Shown here in pieces: positions 35,261 through 44,420 of a stretch of DNA of 64,000 nt. The notes under the pieces were generated by a model that was not told the DNA's origin, made no database searches, and saw only the letters and a program-made list of their open reading frames with translations. How positions within the stretch are numbered: the first letter of the stretch is position 1; each line of letters starts with the position of its first letter. The stretch spans positions 2,046,001 through 2,110,000 of the forward strand of contig NZ_CP019343.1 in NCBI RefSeq assembly GCF_002117105.1, given 5' to 3'. Position numbers and translations under genes: made by a program. This DNA comes from Oceanicoccus sagamiensis. Lineage in GTDB: Bacteria; Pseudomonadota; Gammaproteobacteria; Pseudomonadales; Dasaniaceae.

Positions 35261-36446
35261 GGTTCAGGGCGCTTTCCAGTGCTGCAACCCCTGCGGGCAG
35301 GTCCAGTGTCTGCCCTAATGAATTCATACTTGAGCCCAGTGCATGCAGCGTACGGAACAGGTTGTGTGCACGGCATTGCTCACCCATTTGACCAATACGC
35401 ACAATATCAGGACCAAATGACCCTGAGATTTCTACCCTGTGTATCCCCGACATATGTTTGAGCAGGGCCTTGGCTTCAATGCCCTCAGGGACATTGATAC
35501 CCACTACAGAGTTCAGCCGGGCAGAGGGTTTAACGTAGAGCGTGAGGCCCAGGGCTTCTACACCTGCTTGCAGTGCTTTAGAGCAACGCAGATGACGCTC
35601 AAATCTTACCGACAAGGTTTCGTTGCAGATTAAGCGCAAGGCTTCATGAATGGCTAAGATGCCAGAAACCGGTGCGGTGTAATGATAGGATTTTTTATAC
35701 CAGAACTGGTCCGCCAGCTTGGCGTCCAGACACCAGTGCCTTAGTTGGTCGGTGCGTGTCGAAATATGTTGCCAGGCCTTATCAGAAAAACCCACCAGTG
35801 ATACACCCGGAATACAGGATAAGCCTTTCTGGCCGCCGGTAATGACTGCATCGATACCCCATTCATCCATCGCCAATGGCATGGTGCTTAAAGTACACAC
35901 TGCATCGACAATCACCATGCAGTTATGCTGCTTGGCTAGCGCCGCTATATTGGCGAGTTCGGAGTTGCACACCGTGTTAGACGTTTCACCTTGCACAATG
36001 GTTAATATCTGTGGCTTATGCTGTAGTAGCTGTTGCTCAATATCAGTTACAGCCACTTCTTCGCCATCTGCCACGTCCAGACGAATAACGTCAGCTTCCA
36101 TACGTTCTGACATTTCAGCTAAGCGGTTACTAAAGAAGCCATTACAAACACTGAGCACCTTGCTCTTTGGAACCACTAAATTGGCTACCGCCATTTCCAT
36201 CGCAGCAGACCCGGGTCCGGCTACACCCAATATATGACCGCTATTAGTTTGAAAAACATAGCGCGACATATTTTTTACCTGATCAATAATCTGCGCCATG
36301 GTGTCACCCAAGTGGTTGATCACAATCCCATTGGCCGCCGCTACTCTGGCAGGAATAGGCACAGGGCCTGCCCCCATCATTAAGAGAGGTTCGTCGGGGA
36401 GAATGCTATCGAGGGGGACTATGTCTTCAGGTACTGAAATGTGCAC
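35247..36446 (-). CDS. Class V PLP-dependent aminotransferase (alanine/serine-glyoxylate type)
   Basis: 399 residues. LLMMGAGPVPIPARVAAANG, GHILGVAGPGSAAMEMAVAN and IVQGETSNTVCN are typical of the alanine-glyoxylate / serine-glyoxylate aminotransferase group. The PLP lysine is in AVITGGQKGLSCIPGVSL, and the preceding Asp in VDAVCTLSTMPLAMDEWGID. It interconverts small amino acids with glyoxylate or pyruvate, but the exact pair cannot be told. The C-terminal end overlaps the terminator stem. It is transcribed away from the thiamine operon. Confidence 0.85.
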   Translation of the reverse strand: MHISVPEDIVPLDSILPDEPLLMMGAGPVPIPARVAAANGIVINHLGDTMAQIIDQVKNMSRYVFQTNSGHILGVAGPGSAAMEMAVANLVVPKSKVLSVCNGFFSNRLAEMSERMEADVIRLDVADGEEVAVTDIEQQLLQHKPQILTIVQGETSNTVCNSELANIAALAKQHNCMVIVDAVCTLSTMPLAMDEWGIDAVITGGQKGLSCIPGVSLVGFSDKAWQHISTRTDQLRHWCLDAKLADQFWYKKSYHYTAPVSGILAIHEALRLICNETLSVRFERHLRCSKALQAGVEALGLTLYVKPSARLNSVVGINVPEGIEAKALLKHMSGIHRVEISGSFGPDIVRIGQMGEQCRAHNLFRTLHALGSSMNSLGQTLDLPAGVAALESALNQKTA

Positions 36447-36624
36447 GGTGCTTCCTTACAGGATCAATGGGGCATAAATTGGAGCAGCTAATGTAAATCG
36501 CTACCGCCTGCAATGCAATGCAATAACTCGCCATAGCAGTAAAAGAGGCCGCATAGTAGCTGAATAAGTGGCGAATAGTGCAGACGGCGGGATGTGACTG
36601 GTATATAATCCCGCCCGCAAAAAC

Positions 36625-36713
36625 CTAAGGGGTGGCTTCGGCCTGAGACTTCATATCTAACTATATGATAAACCCTTGAACCTGATCCGGTTAATACCGG
36701 CGTAGGAATAGGT
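36625..36713 (+). promoter_or_regulatory. TPP riboswitch (THI element)
   Basis: Contains all conserved blocks of the thiamine-pyrophosphate aptamer: GGGGTGGC, GGCCTGAGA, AACCCTTGAACCTGATCCGG and ACCGGCGTAGGAA. A TATAAT-like -10 element lies at 36604-36609, about 20 bases before the aptamer. The TonB receptor ATG is at 36785, so the expression platform (36714-36784) is short and may act on translation or termination. It should turn the downstream thiamine genes off when TPP is plentiful. Confidence 0.95.
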
Positions 36714-36784
36714 GATCTTACTACCGATCTTCACGTCGCTACACCCGGGTCTCTTTCATTTTTTATGAGTACGAGAGAGAACCT

Positions 36785-38881
36785 ATGAAAAACCTGTTTA
36801 AACCCAGTGCCATTAGTTTGGCCGTCTTAGTCAGTGCCAGCGCTTCCCATGCTGCCCAAACTATTGAAGAAGTCACCGTAACCTCCGACTTCCGCCCCAG
36901 CCAGCTGCAAACGATTCCTGCCAGCCTTACGGTCATGACAGAAGAAGTCATTCAGGCCCGCGCTGCCCAGCATATTGAAGATATTATTAACCTTGCCCCC
37001 AATGTTAATTACGCCAGCGGTTCTTCGCGCGCGCGTTATTTTCAAATTCGCGGTATTGGCGAGCGCAGCCAGTTTGCCCAGCCAATTAATCCTTCGGTGG
37101 GTTTTTTAATCGATGAAATCGACTTTAGCGGTGTTGGTACTGCAGCGACCATGTTTGATGTTGCCCAGGTTGAAGTACTGCGCGGCCCACAGGGTACTCG
37201 CTATGGTGCTAACGCTTTGGCGGGTTTGATTAATGTACGCACCAAAGCCCCCACCGAAGAGTTGGAAGCCTCAATAGAAGCCACTGCGGCCGATTATGAT
37301 ACTTATAGCCTGGCAGCAGCGGTAAGTGGCCCGCTGGTTAAAGATACATTGTTAGGTCGTATTGCCGTGCAGCGCTATGAGTCCGATGGCTTTATCGACA
37401 ATACTTTTCTGAATAAAGATGACACCAATAACCGTGATGAAGATACGGTACGTGCCAAGCTGCGTTGGTTGGCCAGTGACGATGTCACTGTTGATATGAC
37501 GGCTCTCTATGTGGATATCGATAATGGCTACGATGCCTTCTCTTTAGATAATGACCGTAAAACCCGCTCTGATGAGCCAGGTCAGGATACCCAGCGTACC
37601 GCGGCCTTAGGCGTCGAACTGGATTGGAGTGTTAGTGATGCTATGCGCCTTGAAGCTCTTGCCTCTTACGCAGAATCAGACCTTGAATATAACTACGATG
37701 AAGACTGGACCTATGTTGGTTTTACTGATGATATCTGTCAGCCAGATTGGTCTTTCTGTGAATATAGCTCTACCGATAGCTATGACCGCGATAGAGATAA
37801 CTACAGTGTTGAGCTGCGCTTATTATCGGATGAAGCGGGCAAAATTCTCAATGGCAGCACTGACTGGGTTGTTGGTATTTACCACACGGCCAAAGACGAA
37901 GATTTATTCCGTGAGTCAACGTATAGCGGCACCTTAAATAGCGCCTATGAAACTGAAAATATCGCTGTTTATGGTCAGCTGGATATTGCCCTAAGCGACA
38001 AGCTAACCCTGATTACCGGTTTGCGTTTTGAGCAGTGGGAAGCGGATTATGCTGACTCTACTGATCTGGTGATCGATACCGATGAAGATTTATGGGGCGG
38101 TAAAATCGCTTTGGATTACCAGATGAATGACCAGCACTTAGTCTATGGTAGTTTCTCTCGCGGTTATAAAGCCGGTGGCGTTAACACCGATGGTAGCCTG
38201 CCAGATAATCAGCGCTCTTTTGATACCGAGTTTTTGTGGAATCTGGAAGGTGGTGTTAAATCCTTATGGTTAGACAATACCTTAAGTAGCCGCATTGCGG
38301 TTTTTTATGCGCAACGAGAAGACCAGCAGGTTAAAGGTTCCTTTGAAGTGCCTCGTATCCCCGGCCCTGGCAGTGACTTTATCGACTATGTGGATAACGC
38401 CGGTGAAGGTGAAAACTACGGTGTTGAAGCTGAGTTAGATTGGCAGTTTAGTGAGCAGCTACAACTATTCGCCAATGTCGGTATTCTGGAAACAGAGATT
38501 GATGAATATATTACGCCTGATGGCGAAGATAAAAGTGGCCGTGATCAGGCCCATGCACCTAACTATCAGTTTGCTATCGGTGGTGAGTATGCCTTTAACC
38601 AACATTGGTATATTCGTGGTGAGGTAGAAGGTAAAGATAAGTTTTACTTCTCTGATCGCCATGATGAACAGTCTGATGCTTATGAGCTGTTAAATGCCCG
38701 TATTGGCTATCGTGCTGATAACTGGTCAGTCGCGCTTTGGGGTCGTAACCTGTTAGATGAAGATTATCAAAACCGTGGCTTTGGCTTTGCCAATGACCCG
38801 CGCGATGATTATTCAACAGGTGGTTACTACCAGTTAGGCGAGCCGCGTATGGTCGGTGCTACACTGAACTGGAACTTGTAA
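36785..38881 (+). CDS. TonB-dependent outer-membrane receptor under TPP control (probable thiamine receptor)
   Basis: 698 residues: signal peptide (cleavage after SHA, about residue 23), TonB box region (QTIEEVTVTSDF), plug domain with FQIRGIGERSQFAQPINPSV and VEVLRGPQGTRYGANALAGL, then a 22-strand barrel ending GATLNWNL. Nothing in the barrel shows the ligand directly. The TPP riboswitch upstream and the thiamine-binding, PnuC-like and kinase genes downstream make thiamine or a precursor the best guess. GAGAGAGAAC precedes the ATG. Confidence 0.88.
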   Translation: MKNLFKPSAISLAVLVSASASHAAQTIEEVTVTSDFRPSQLQTIPASLTVMTEEVIQARAAQHIEDIINLAPNVNYASGSSRARYFQIRGIGERSQFAQPINPSVGFLIDEIDFSGVGTAATMFDVAQVEVLRGPQGTRYGANALAGLINVRTKAPTEELEASIEATAADYDTYSLAAAVSGPLVKDTLLGRIAVQRYESDGFIDNTFLNKDDTNNRDEDTVRAKLRWLASDDVTVDMTALYVDIDNGYDAFSLDNDRKTRSDEPGQDTQRTAALGVELDWSVSDAMRLEALASYAESDLEYNYDEDWTYVGFTDDICQPDWSFCEYSSTDSYDRDRDNYSVELRLLSDEAGKILNGSTDWVVGIYHTAKDEDLFRESTYSGTLNSAYETENIAVYGQLDIALSDKLTLITGLRFEQWEADYADSTDLVIDTDEDLWGGKIALDYQMNDQHLVYGSFSRGYKAGGVNTDGSLPDNQRSFDTEFLWNLEGGVKSLWLDNTLSSRIAVFYAQREDQQVKGSFEVPRIPGPGSDFIDYVDNAGEGENYGVEAELDWQFSEQLQLFANVGILETEIDEYITPDGEDKSGRDQAHAPNYQFAIGGEYAFNQHWYIRGEVEGKDKFYFSDRHDEQSDAYELLNARIGYRADNWSVALWGRNLLDEDYQNRGFGFANDPRDDYSTGGYYQLGEPRMVGATLNWNL

Positions 38882-38887
38882 GGGCGC

Positions 38888-39103
38888 GGTGGATTGCAAT
38901 CCACCCTACAGTAATGCGTAGGGTGGATTAAAATCCACCAAAGTTAATACAGTAATACGCAGGGTGGATTAAAATCCACCAAAGTTAATACAGTAATACG
39001 CAGGGTAGATTAAAATCCACCAAAGTTAATACAGTAATACGTAGGGTGGATTAAAATCCACCAAAGTTAATACAGTAATACGTAGGGTGGATTAAAATCC
39101 ACC
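38888..39103. repeat. REP-like array with 41-bp tandem units
   Basis: One inverse copy (38888-38909, GGTGGATTGCAATCCACC plus CTAC) is followed by five direct copies of the palindrome starting at 38919, 38960, 39001, 39042 and 39083, an exact 41-base period. The spacer is AAAGTTAATACAGTAATACG. One unit has a point change (GGGTAGATT). It lies inside the thiamine operon between the receptor and thiamine-binding genes. Confidence 0.95.
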
Positions 39104-39127
39104 AAACCACCCCAAAGGAGAATTGTC

Positions 39128-39382
39128 ATGAAGCTTTCTGTAGAAGTCAGCATGTACCCTTTAAAGGATACATATATCCCAGTTATAAAAGGCTTTATTG
39201 ACCGTGTTAATACCCACGAGGGACTAAAAGTTATCACCAACACCATGAGCACCCAAATCTTTGGTGATTACGACCTGGTGATGGATGTGATGAAAGAAGA
39301 AATGCGCCGCTCTTATGAGGAACATGGCCGCGCTATTTTTGTCTGCAAATTTATCGATAGTGATTTAAGCCCTAATGACTAA
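39128..39382 (+). CDS. Thiamine-binding protein of the YkoF/MTH1187 family
   Basis: 84 residues with the ferredoxin-like pattern of the small thiamine-binding family: MKLSVEVSMYPLKDTYIPVI, FIDRVNTHEGLKVITNTMST and QIFGDYDLVMDVMKEEMRRS. Homologues bind thiamine or its pyrimidine part; B. subtilis YkoF is a two-domain version. No signal peptide, so it should be cytoplasmic. AAGGAG lies six bases before the ATG, a strong site just past the repeat array. Its stop overlaps the next start by eight bases (ATGACTAA). Confidence 0.8.
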   Translation: MKLSVEVSMYPLKDTYIPVIKGFIDRVNTHEGLKVITNTMSTQIFGDYDLVMDVMKEEMRRSYEEHGRAIFVCKFIDSDLSPND

Positions 39383-40007
39383 CGATGAAATCAGTGCCGG
39401 TATAAACGCCGCCTGGCAAGCCATGTCAGGTTTGGAAGTGATTGCCGTTATTCTGGCGCTGGCTTATTTATTACTGGCAATGAAAGAGCGCATTGAATGC
39501 TGGTACGCAGCCCTTGCCAGTACCCTGATTTATACCTACCTGTTCTGGGATGTTAATTTGCTAATGGAATCTGCCTTGCAGATTTACTATTTGGCTATGG
39601 CGGTTTATGGCTGGTGGCAATGGCGTAATATGCAGCAGCAAGATAACTCTGCCCACATCCAAACCTGGTCCTTAAAGCAGCATAGTATGGCCATCGGCAG
39701 TGTGGCGATACTGGCTTTATGTTCGGGTTATCTATTATCAGAAAATACCTCAGCCGCCTGGCCCTATATCGACTCCTTTACCACCTGGGGTGCAGTGGTC
39801 ACCACCTATATGGTTACCCGTAAAGTATTGGAAAACTGGTTATATTGGATAGTAGTGGATGGCGTGTCGATTTTTCTTTATATTGATAGAGAGTTATATC
39901 TGACCGCAATTTTATTTGTGTTGTATGTTGTTATAGTGATTTGCGGATTTTTCCAGTGGCTACCACGCTACCGGCAACAACAAGCATTAACACAGGCGAA
40001 TGTCTGA
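39375..40007 (+). CDS. pnuT: PnuC-family transporter, probable thiamine transporter PnuT
   Basis: 210 residues with seven predicted helices. GLEVIAVILALAYLLLAMKE, WYAALASTLIYTYLFW and YYLAMAVYGWWQW are characteristic PnuC-family segments, as is WGAVVTTYMVTRKVLENWLY. PnuC itself carries nicotinamide riboside; relatives under TPP riboswitches carry thiamine (PnuT). The operon position argues for thiamine. It overlaps both neighbours by eight bases (ATGACTAA before, ATGTCTGA after), so the three genes are translationally coupled. Confidence 0.88.
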   Translation: MTNDEISAGINAAWQAMSGLEVIAVILALAYLLLAMKERIECWYAALASTLIYTYLFWDVNLLMESALQIYYLAMAVYGWWQWRNMQQQDNSAHIQTWSLKQHSMAIGSVAILALCSGYLLSENTSAAWPYIDSFTTWGAVVTTYMVTRKVLENWLYWIVVDGVSIFLYIDRELYLTAILFVLYVVIVICGFFQWLPRYRQQQALTQANV

Positions 40008-40899
40008 ACTAACGGCAAGCATCAATCTCCCCGGCGCCCCTGAAATCGACAAGGTTTTACAGGATTGGCGCAGCTGGTGTAATCACCAGCCCACCCTTGA
40101 AAGACCTTTACACGGCGGCTTAACTAATAAAACCTATCTGGTGGAATCGCTGGGGCAGCGTTATGTGGTGCGTATTAATGCGGCCAATAGTCGTGCTTTG
40201 GATTTACGGCGTGATATTGAGTCCAGGGCATTAATGTTTGCAGCAGATGCGGGTATTGGTGCAGAGCTGGTTTATTTTGACCCTTATGAATGCTATTTGG
40301 TGACCCGCTATCTTGATGCTAAACCATGGACTGTGACAGAGTCGCAAGCGCCAGAGGGTATTCAATTACTGGCTAGCTTACTCAAGACTATCCATCGGCT
40401 AGAGTCTGTCGACTATCTATTAGATATTAATGTAAAAGCTAACAACTATTGGAAAACGATTCCTGCTGATAGCGAAATGGCCAATGCTATAGAGCCATTA
40501 AAAGTATCGATACAACACCATATAGACCTCGCCAGGAAAAAAAATAAACAGCCTGTGCTCTGCCATAATGATTTAATGGCGGGCAATCTGATGCAGAGTA
40601 AAGAGCAGGCGCTCTATGCGCTTGATTGGGAGTATGCAGCCATGGGTGACCCCTATTTTGATTTGGCGGTAGTGGTGCAAGGGCATAATCTCAACGAATC
40701 AGAATCTTTGCAGTTGCTGGAATATTATCTGGATGCCAACCCCGATAAGCAGGCATTAAGTCGCCTCTATAGTAATCGGGTTATTTATTGTTATCTATCA
40801 GTGCTTTGGTATGCCGTAAAGTATCATAGCGCCGATGATAAGGTTACTTTAGAAAATTGTCAGCAGGAGCTTGATGCGCTGCGGCAGTTGCTGGCCTGA
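40000..40899 (+). CDS. thiK: Choline/thiamine kinase-like phosphotransferase
   Basis: 299 residues of the APH/choline kinase superfamily. PLHGGLTNKTYLVESLGQRY forms the nucleotide loop, VLCHNDLMAGNLM the catalytic Brenner motif (HNDLxxxN) and ALDWEYAAMGDPYFDLAVVV the metal-binding DxE segment. Given the TPP riboswitch and the PnuT-like gene, phosphorylation of imported thiamine to trap it is the likely role, as for E. coli ThiK. Choline or another amino alcohol cannot be excluded from sequence alone. Confidence 0.8.
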   Translation: MSELTASINLPGAPEIDKVLQDWRSWCNHQPTLERPLHGGLTNKTYLVESLGQRYVVRINAANSRALDLRRDIESRALMFAADAGIGAELVYFDPYECYLVTRYLDAKPWTVTESQAPEGIQLLASLLKTIHRLESVDYLLDINVKANNYWKTIPADSEMANAIEPLKVSIQHHIDLARKKNKQPVLCHNDLMAGNLMQSKEQALYALDWEYAAMGDPYFDLAVVVQGHNLNESESLQLLEYYLDANPDKQALSRLYSNRVIYCYLSVLWYAVKYHSADDKVTLENCQQELDALRQLLA

Positions 40900-41831
40900 T
40901 GAAGTTATCCAATCAGCTTTTACCTCTGGCGCTACTGCTGATCCTTCCATGGTTTTTTTGGGGTGGCCCCGGCTATTATGATTTTCGCTCCTATAAGTTT
41001 TTATGGAACTTCGGCCATATCATATTTTTCGCGCTATTAAGCTTCTGGTTATTAAAGCGACTTTCCGAGCGCTCAGGCGTGCTACAAATCAGTTTGGTTA
41101 TTTTAGTCACCGCCATACTGGGTATAGCGATTGAATGGATTCAAAACGGGATTGGTCGGCAACTCGATCTCTATGATCTGGGGAGAAATTTTCTGGGTGC
41201 AGCTATTGCTTTGTGCTGGTGGTCACCGTTAATTCAAACAAGTCAGCGTTCCTTATTATGGATAAGCCGCACTATTGCAATAGGCTTAGTGCTTTCACAG
41301 CTGCTTATTTTATCCAGCATTATATTGGATGAATGGCGGGTTAACCGCGGCCAGCCGGTACTTTCGCAGTTTGATACTAGTTTAGAGATAAGCCGCTGGA
41401 AAACAAACGATAAAGCGGTATTAGTCAGCTCGCCAGTAAAAGAGGGGCAGTACGCTCTGCAAGTTAAGTTGGGTACGGAGCAGTATTCAGGGGTGTCGCT
41501 GGATTATTTTTTCCGCGACTGGCGTGATTACCAAGCGCTAAGGCTATCCATATTTAACCCTGATGATAGTGAACTGGCCATAGTGATTCGTATTAATGAT
41601 CAGCGACATCTTCAAGCTGAACAAGCTTATAGTGACCGTTTTAATCGCAATATTATATTGCAGCCAGGTTGGAACTCGGTTGTATTTAGTGTCGACGTTA
41701 TTGAGGATGAGCCAGAAGGTAGGGCAATGGATATAACGGCAATAGAATCTATAGGCATTTTTACGGTAGCGCTGTCTGAGCCAAAAATACTCACTATTGA
41801 TTCGGTCCGCTTGCTAAAAACTTCGCCATAA
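40899..41831 (+). CDS. VanZ-like membrane protein with extracytoplasmic C-terminal domain
   Basis: 310 residues. Four membrane helices in the first 145 residues fit VanZ-like proteins: YKFLWNFGHIIFFALLSFWL, ISLVILVTAILGIAIEWIQN, LYDLGRNFLGAAIALCWW. The remaining 160 residues form a beta-rich domain (VSLDYFFRDWRDYQALRLSI; LQPGWNSVVFSVDVIEDEPE) similar in style to carbohydrate-binding folds. The function is unknown. Its start overlaps the kinase stop (TGATG), so it belongs to the thiamine operon by position, though the role there is unclear. It overlaps the converging permease pseudogene by 18 bases. Confidence 0.75.
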   Translation: MKLSNQLLPLALLLILPWFFWGGPGYYDFRSYKFLWNFGHIIFFALLSFWLLKRLSERSGVLQISLVILVTAILGIAIEWIQNGIGRQLDLYDLGRNFLGAAIALCWWSPLIQTSQRSLLWISRTIAIGLVLSQLLILSSIILDEWRVNRGQPVLSQFDTSLEISRWKTNDKAVLVSSPVKEGQYALQVKLGTEQYSGVSLDYFFRDWRDYQALRLSIFNPDDSELAIVIRINDQRHLQAEQAYSDRFNRNIILQPGWNSVVFSVDVIEDEPEGRAMDITAIESIGIFTVALSEPKILTIDSVRLLKTSP

Positions 41832-42582
41832 ACCAAAGGCACTTAAGCTAAACAAAATAATGCCAAGACCACGGTAAAATAATTTGGGGTCGGCCTCTAA
41901 CATTTTGTCATGAACTCTAAGGCCAATAATATGGCCAATACCCGCCGCTGGTAGCAGCCATAGATGATGAATAAGTTGCAGGTCGATACCCACATAGATA
42001 AACGCTGCCATTTTTATTGAAACCAACACAAACCACAGCACAAAAAGGCTGTCTCTTAATTGGTAACGATTAATATGGTTGGCCAATACCGCAATAATCA
42101 GCGGGGCGCCAATAAGGGAGGTACCACTAATATAGCCCCCAGCATTAAAAAAATCACATCAAGAAATTTACTTTTACTGCTAAAGGCCTTATTAAAAATA
42201 TAAGTGGTAGAGTAAACCGCTACGATCAAAAAGATAATGCCGCTAAGAATCTCTGGCGCCAGAGTTACCAGACCAAAGACACCAATCATCTTGGGGATAA
42301 TAATAATGCCAAAGGCATAGCGTAAATATTTCCAATTGATCGTGCTTTCGGCAGGGTTATCGCTGGCACTGGTTTTTTATGGTTTTGTATAACGGTCAGT
42401 GCAGAGAAAAATAATAAATGCACAGAGATTAATGGTAGCCAGATTAAAGGATCATTGACGATCATTAATAGAAACGGCAATGAAAACACCGCGCCACCAA
42501 AACCCAAGCCGGAACGAACCACGCCGCTCCAGATAAAGATAATGGCAATCAGGCCATACTGGTACCAAAGAAGATCATACAT
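41814..42582 (-). pseudogene. TauE/SafE-family permease, interrupted by two frameshifts
   Basis: Three consecutive frames make one TauE/SafE protein. The first starts MYDLLWYQYGLIAIIFIWSG at 42582, the second continues NWKYLRYAFGIIIIPKMIGV, and the third GGYISGTSLIGAPLIIAVLA to LFSLSAFGLWRSF. The shifts lie at or near a six-base run (42373-42378) and a seven-base run (42147-42153). Restored, the length would be about 255 residues, normal for the family, which exports sulfite, sulfoacetate or similar anions. Either the gene is dead or the runs were misread. It lies six bases after psd. Confidence 0.8.
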
Positions 42583-42588
42583 TGGGTA

Positions 42589-43440
42589 TTAGTCAACGGT
42601 GCCAAACAGTTCGCCCATAACGGTGGGAGTACCTGCTTCCAGGTCGTCGCGCCACTGCGCCGCATCCGGTCCAAATAAAACAATAGCGGTAGAACCCAAT
42701 TTAAAGCGGCCCATTTCTTCGCCTTTTTCCAATGTAATCGCTTCTTGTTTGGCGAGATAGTTCTGGGTGCGGATTTCCCGTTTAATCGGCGCTACTTGCC
42801 CAGCCCAAACGGTTTCAATACCTGCAACAATCATGGCGCCTACAAGAATTACCGCCATAGGGCCAGCGTCGGTTTCAAAAATACAGACAGCCCGTTCATT
42901 GCGAGAAAATAAGCGAGGGACATTTTCAGCGGTAGTGGTATTTACCGAAAATAAATCACCCGGCACATAGGTCATGCTTTTTAGCTTGCCGGTTAAGGGC
43001 ATATGAACGCGGTGATAATCTCTGGGTGATAAATAAACCGTAGCAAATTTACCGCCTTGAAAAGGCGCAGCTATATCGGCGTCGCCACCTATCAACTCTT
43101 CCAGTGTATAGCTCTGCCCTTTGGCTTGAAAAATTCTGCCGTTTTCAATATCCCCTAACTGGCTAATAGCACCATCGGCGGGGCAGGCAATGCCTTTTTC
43201 TTCTGTGGTAATAGGGCGTGCGTCCTCGACCAGTTCGCGGGTAAAGAAGGCATTAAAGTTTTTATAGTTAAGCGGTTCCGGGTCGGCGGCTTCATCCATA
43301 TTGACGTTATAGCGGCCAATAAACCATTGGATGAAATTATTTTTTACCCAGGGCCATTCGCACTCCGCCACCATACCTGCGGCGCGGGATAATATATGCT
43401 GCGGAACAAGATATTGAAAAATAATAAATAAAACATTCAT
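42589..43440 (-). CDS. psd: Phosphatidylserine decarboxylase proenzyme
   Basis: 283 residues from the ATG at 43440 (MNVLFIIFQYLVPQHILSRA), the standard length; an in-frame extension to 43506 overlaps the sulfurtransferase and is rejected. It makes phosphatidylethanolamine at the inner membrane. The pyruvoyl cofactor arises by self-cleavage in FKLGSTAIVLFG (LGST). NAFFTRELVEDARPI, CPADGAISQLG, LSPRDYHRVHMPLTG and NERAVCIFETDAGPMAVILV are conserved blocks. It follows the sulfurtransferase by 17 bases and is near rsgA, as in E. coli. Confidence 0.95.
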   Translation of the reverse strand: MNVLFIIFQYLVPQHILSRAAGMVAECEWPWVKNNFIQWFIGRYNVNMDEAADPEPLNYKNFNAFFTRELVEDARPITTEEKGIACPADGAISQLGDIENGRIFQAKGQSYTLEELIGGDADIAAPFQGGKFATVYLSPRDYHRVHMPLTGKLKSMTYVPGDLFSVNTTTAENVPRLFSRNERAVCIFETDAGPMAVILVGAMIVAGIETVWAGQVAPIKREIRTQNYLAKQEAITLEKGEEMGRFKLGSTAIVLFGPDAAQWRDDLEAGTPTVMGELFGTVD

Positions 43441-43457
43441 GCTGAATAATTCCGTAA

Positions 43458-44282
43458 TTAATCGTTGGCGATCGGTGTGTCTTCGCGGTTGCCCCATTCT
43501 GACCATGAGCCGTGGTAGCCCTTGATATTGGGGTAGCCCAATATCTTCATCGCCAGATAGCTTAAACCTGAGCGATGGTGGGTCTGGCAGTGGGTAACAA
43601 TCTGTTTATCCTTGCTCAGGCCCAGAGCATCCAGACGCTGTTGCAGTTGCTCAAGATTGACCAGTCTCATATTGCGATCGCGGTCCATCAGTTCCAGCCA
43701 ATCAATATTGACCGCACCGGGAATATGACCGCCGCGTTTGGTCAGCACTTTACTACCATTGTGTTCGCCGGCCGAGCGTGCATCCCAGATAGCAAAATTG
43801 TCAGTACCCAGGTTGGGAATAATATCTTCAACCTCGGCGATAGGCGCTGGATGAATCGTCACCTGGTAATCGCTAGCTTGTGCTGTATTGATTGAGGTTT
43901 GTATCGGATGGTCTTCGTTAACCCACGCGGCCAGGCCACCATTCAGATAGGAATAGTTTTTATGGCCAAGTACATCCAGCGTCCAGATTAAGCGGCCAGC
44001 CCAGCCGCCGCCTTCATCATCATAGGCAATCACATGTTTATCATCGCTTAGGCCGACTCGGGAAAACATCTCGGTCAGTTGCTCAACGCTGGGTAGTTGG
44101 CCAGGGTAAGGTGGTGTGCCGCACTGTAGGGCCTTTGGCTCAATATGGATAGCGCCGGGGATATGGTGCTTGGCGTGGTTTTCGGCGCTGCTGGTATCCA
44201 GAATTAATAGCTTATGCTCGTCTGTGGCTAGTAGCTTGGTAAGTTGTTCAGCTTCCATTAATAGCGGTAGTGAGGTGGACAT
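43458..44282 (-). CDS. sseA: Two-domain sulfurtransferase (rhodanese / SseA type)
   Basis: 274 residues with an inactive N-terminal rhodanese domain (LLILDTSSAENHAKHHIPGA, IAYDDEGGGWAGRLIWTLDV) and an active C-terminal one (NFAIWDARSAGEHNG, GHIPGAVNIDWLELMD). The catalytic cysteine is in IVTHCQTHHRSGLSYLA. The loop CQTHHRSG differs from both classical thiosulfate (CRKGVT) and mercaptopyruvate (CGSGVT) types, so the donor is uncertain. It lies upstream of psd on the same strand. Confidence 0.85.
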   Translation of the reverse strand: MSTSLPLLMEAEQLTKLLATDEHKLLILDTSSAENHAKHHIPGAIHIEPKALQCGTPPYPGQLPSVEQLTEMFSRVGLSDDKHVIAYDDEGGGWAGRLIWTLDVLGHKNYSYLNGGLAAWVNEDHPIQTSINTAQASDYQVTIHPAPIAEVEDIIPNLGTDNFAIWDARSAGEHNGSKVLTKRGGHIPGAVNIDWLELMDRDRNMRLVNLEQLQQRLDALGLSKDKQIVTHCQTHHRSGLSYLAMKILGYPNIKGYHGSWSEWGNREDTPIAND

Positions 44283-44357
44283 GATAAATCTCTATTTTAG
44301 GGCCCGGAATTAGCGGTGCAGTGTACACCATTACGTAACCCCAGCGAAGGCTATACG

Positions 44358-44420
44358 TAGGGTGGATTGCAATCCACCGGTTTTATGCGGTGAGGGTTGG
44401 TGGATTATAATCCACCCTAC
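44358..44420. repeat. REP-like inverted doublet
   Basis: Left arm 44358-44378 (GGTGGATTGCAATCCACC after GTAG), right arm 44399-44420 (GGTGGATTATAATCCACC then CTAC). The outer end of the right arm shares one base with the stop codon of the HDOD gene. Confidence 0.9.

Noticed and set aside
38888-39103. A repeat array with even spacing that could suggest CRISPR.
   Set aside because: The 20-base spacers are the same in every unit, the repeats are REP-like palindromes, and there are no cas genes.
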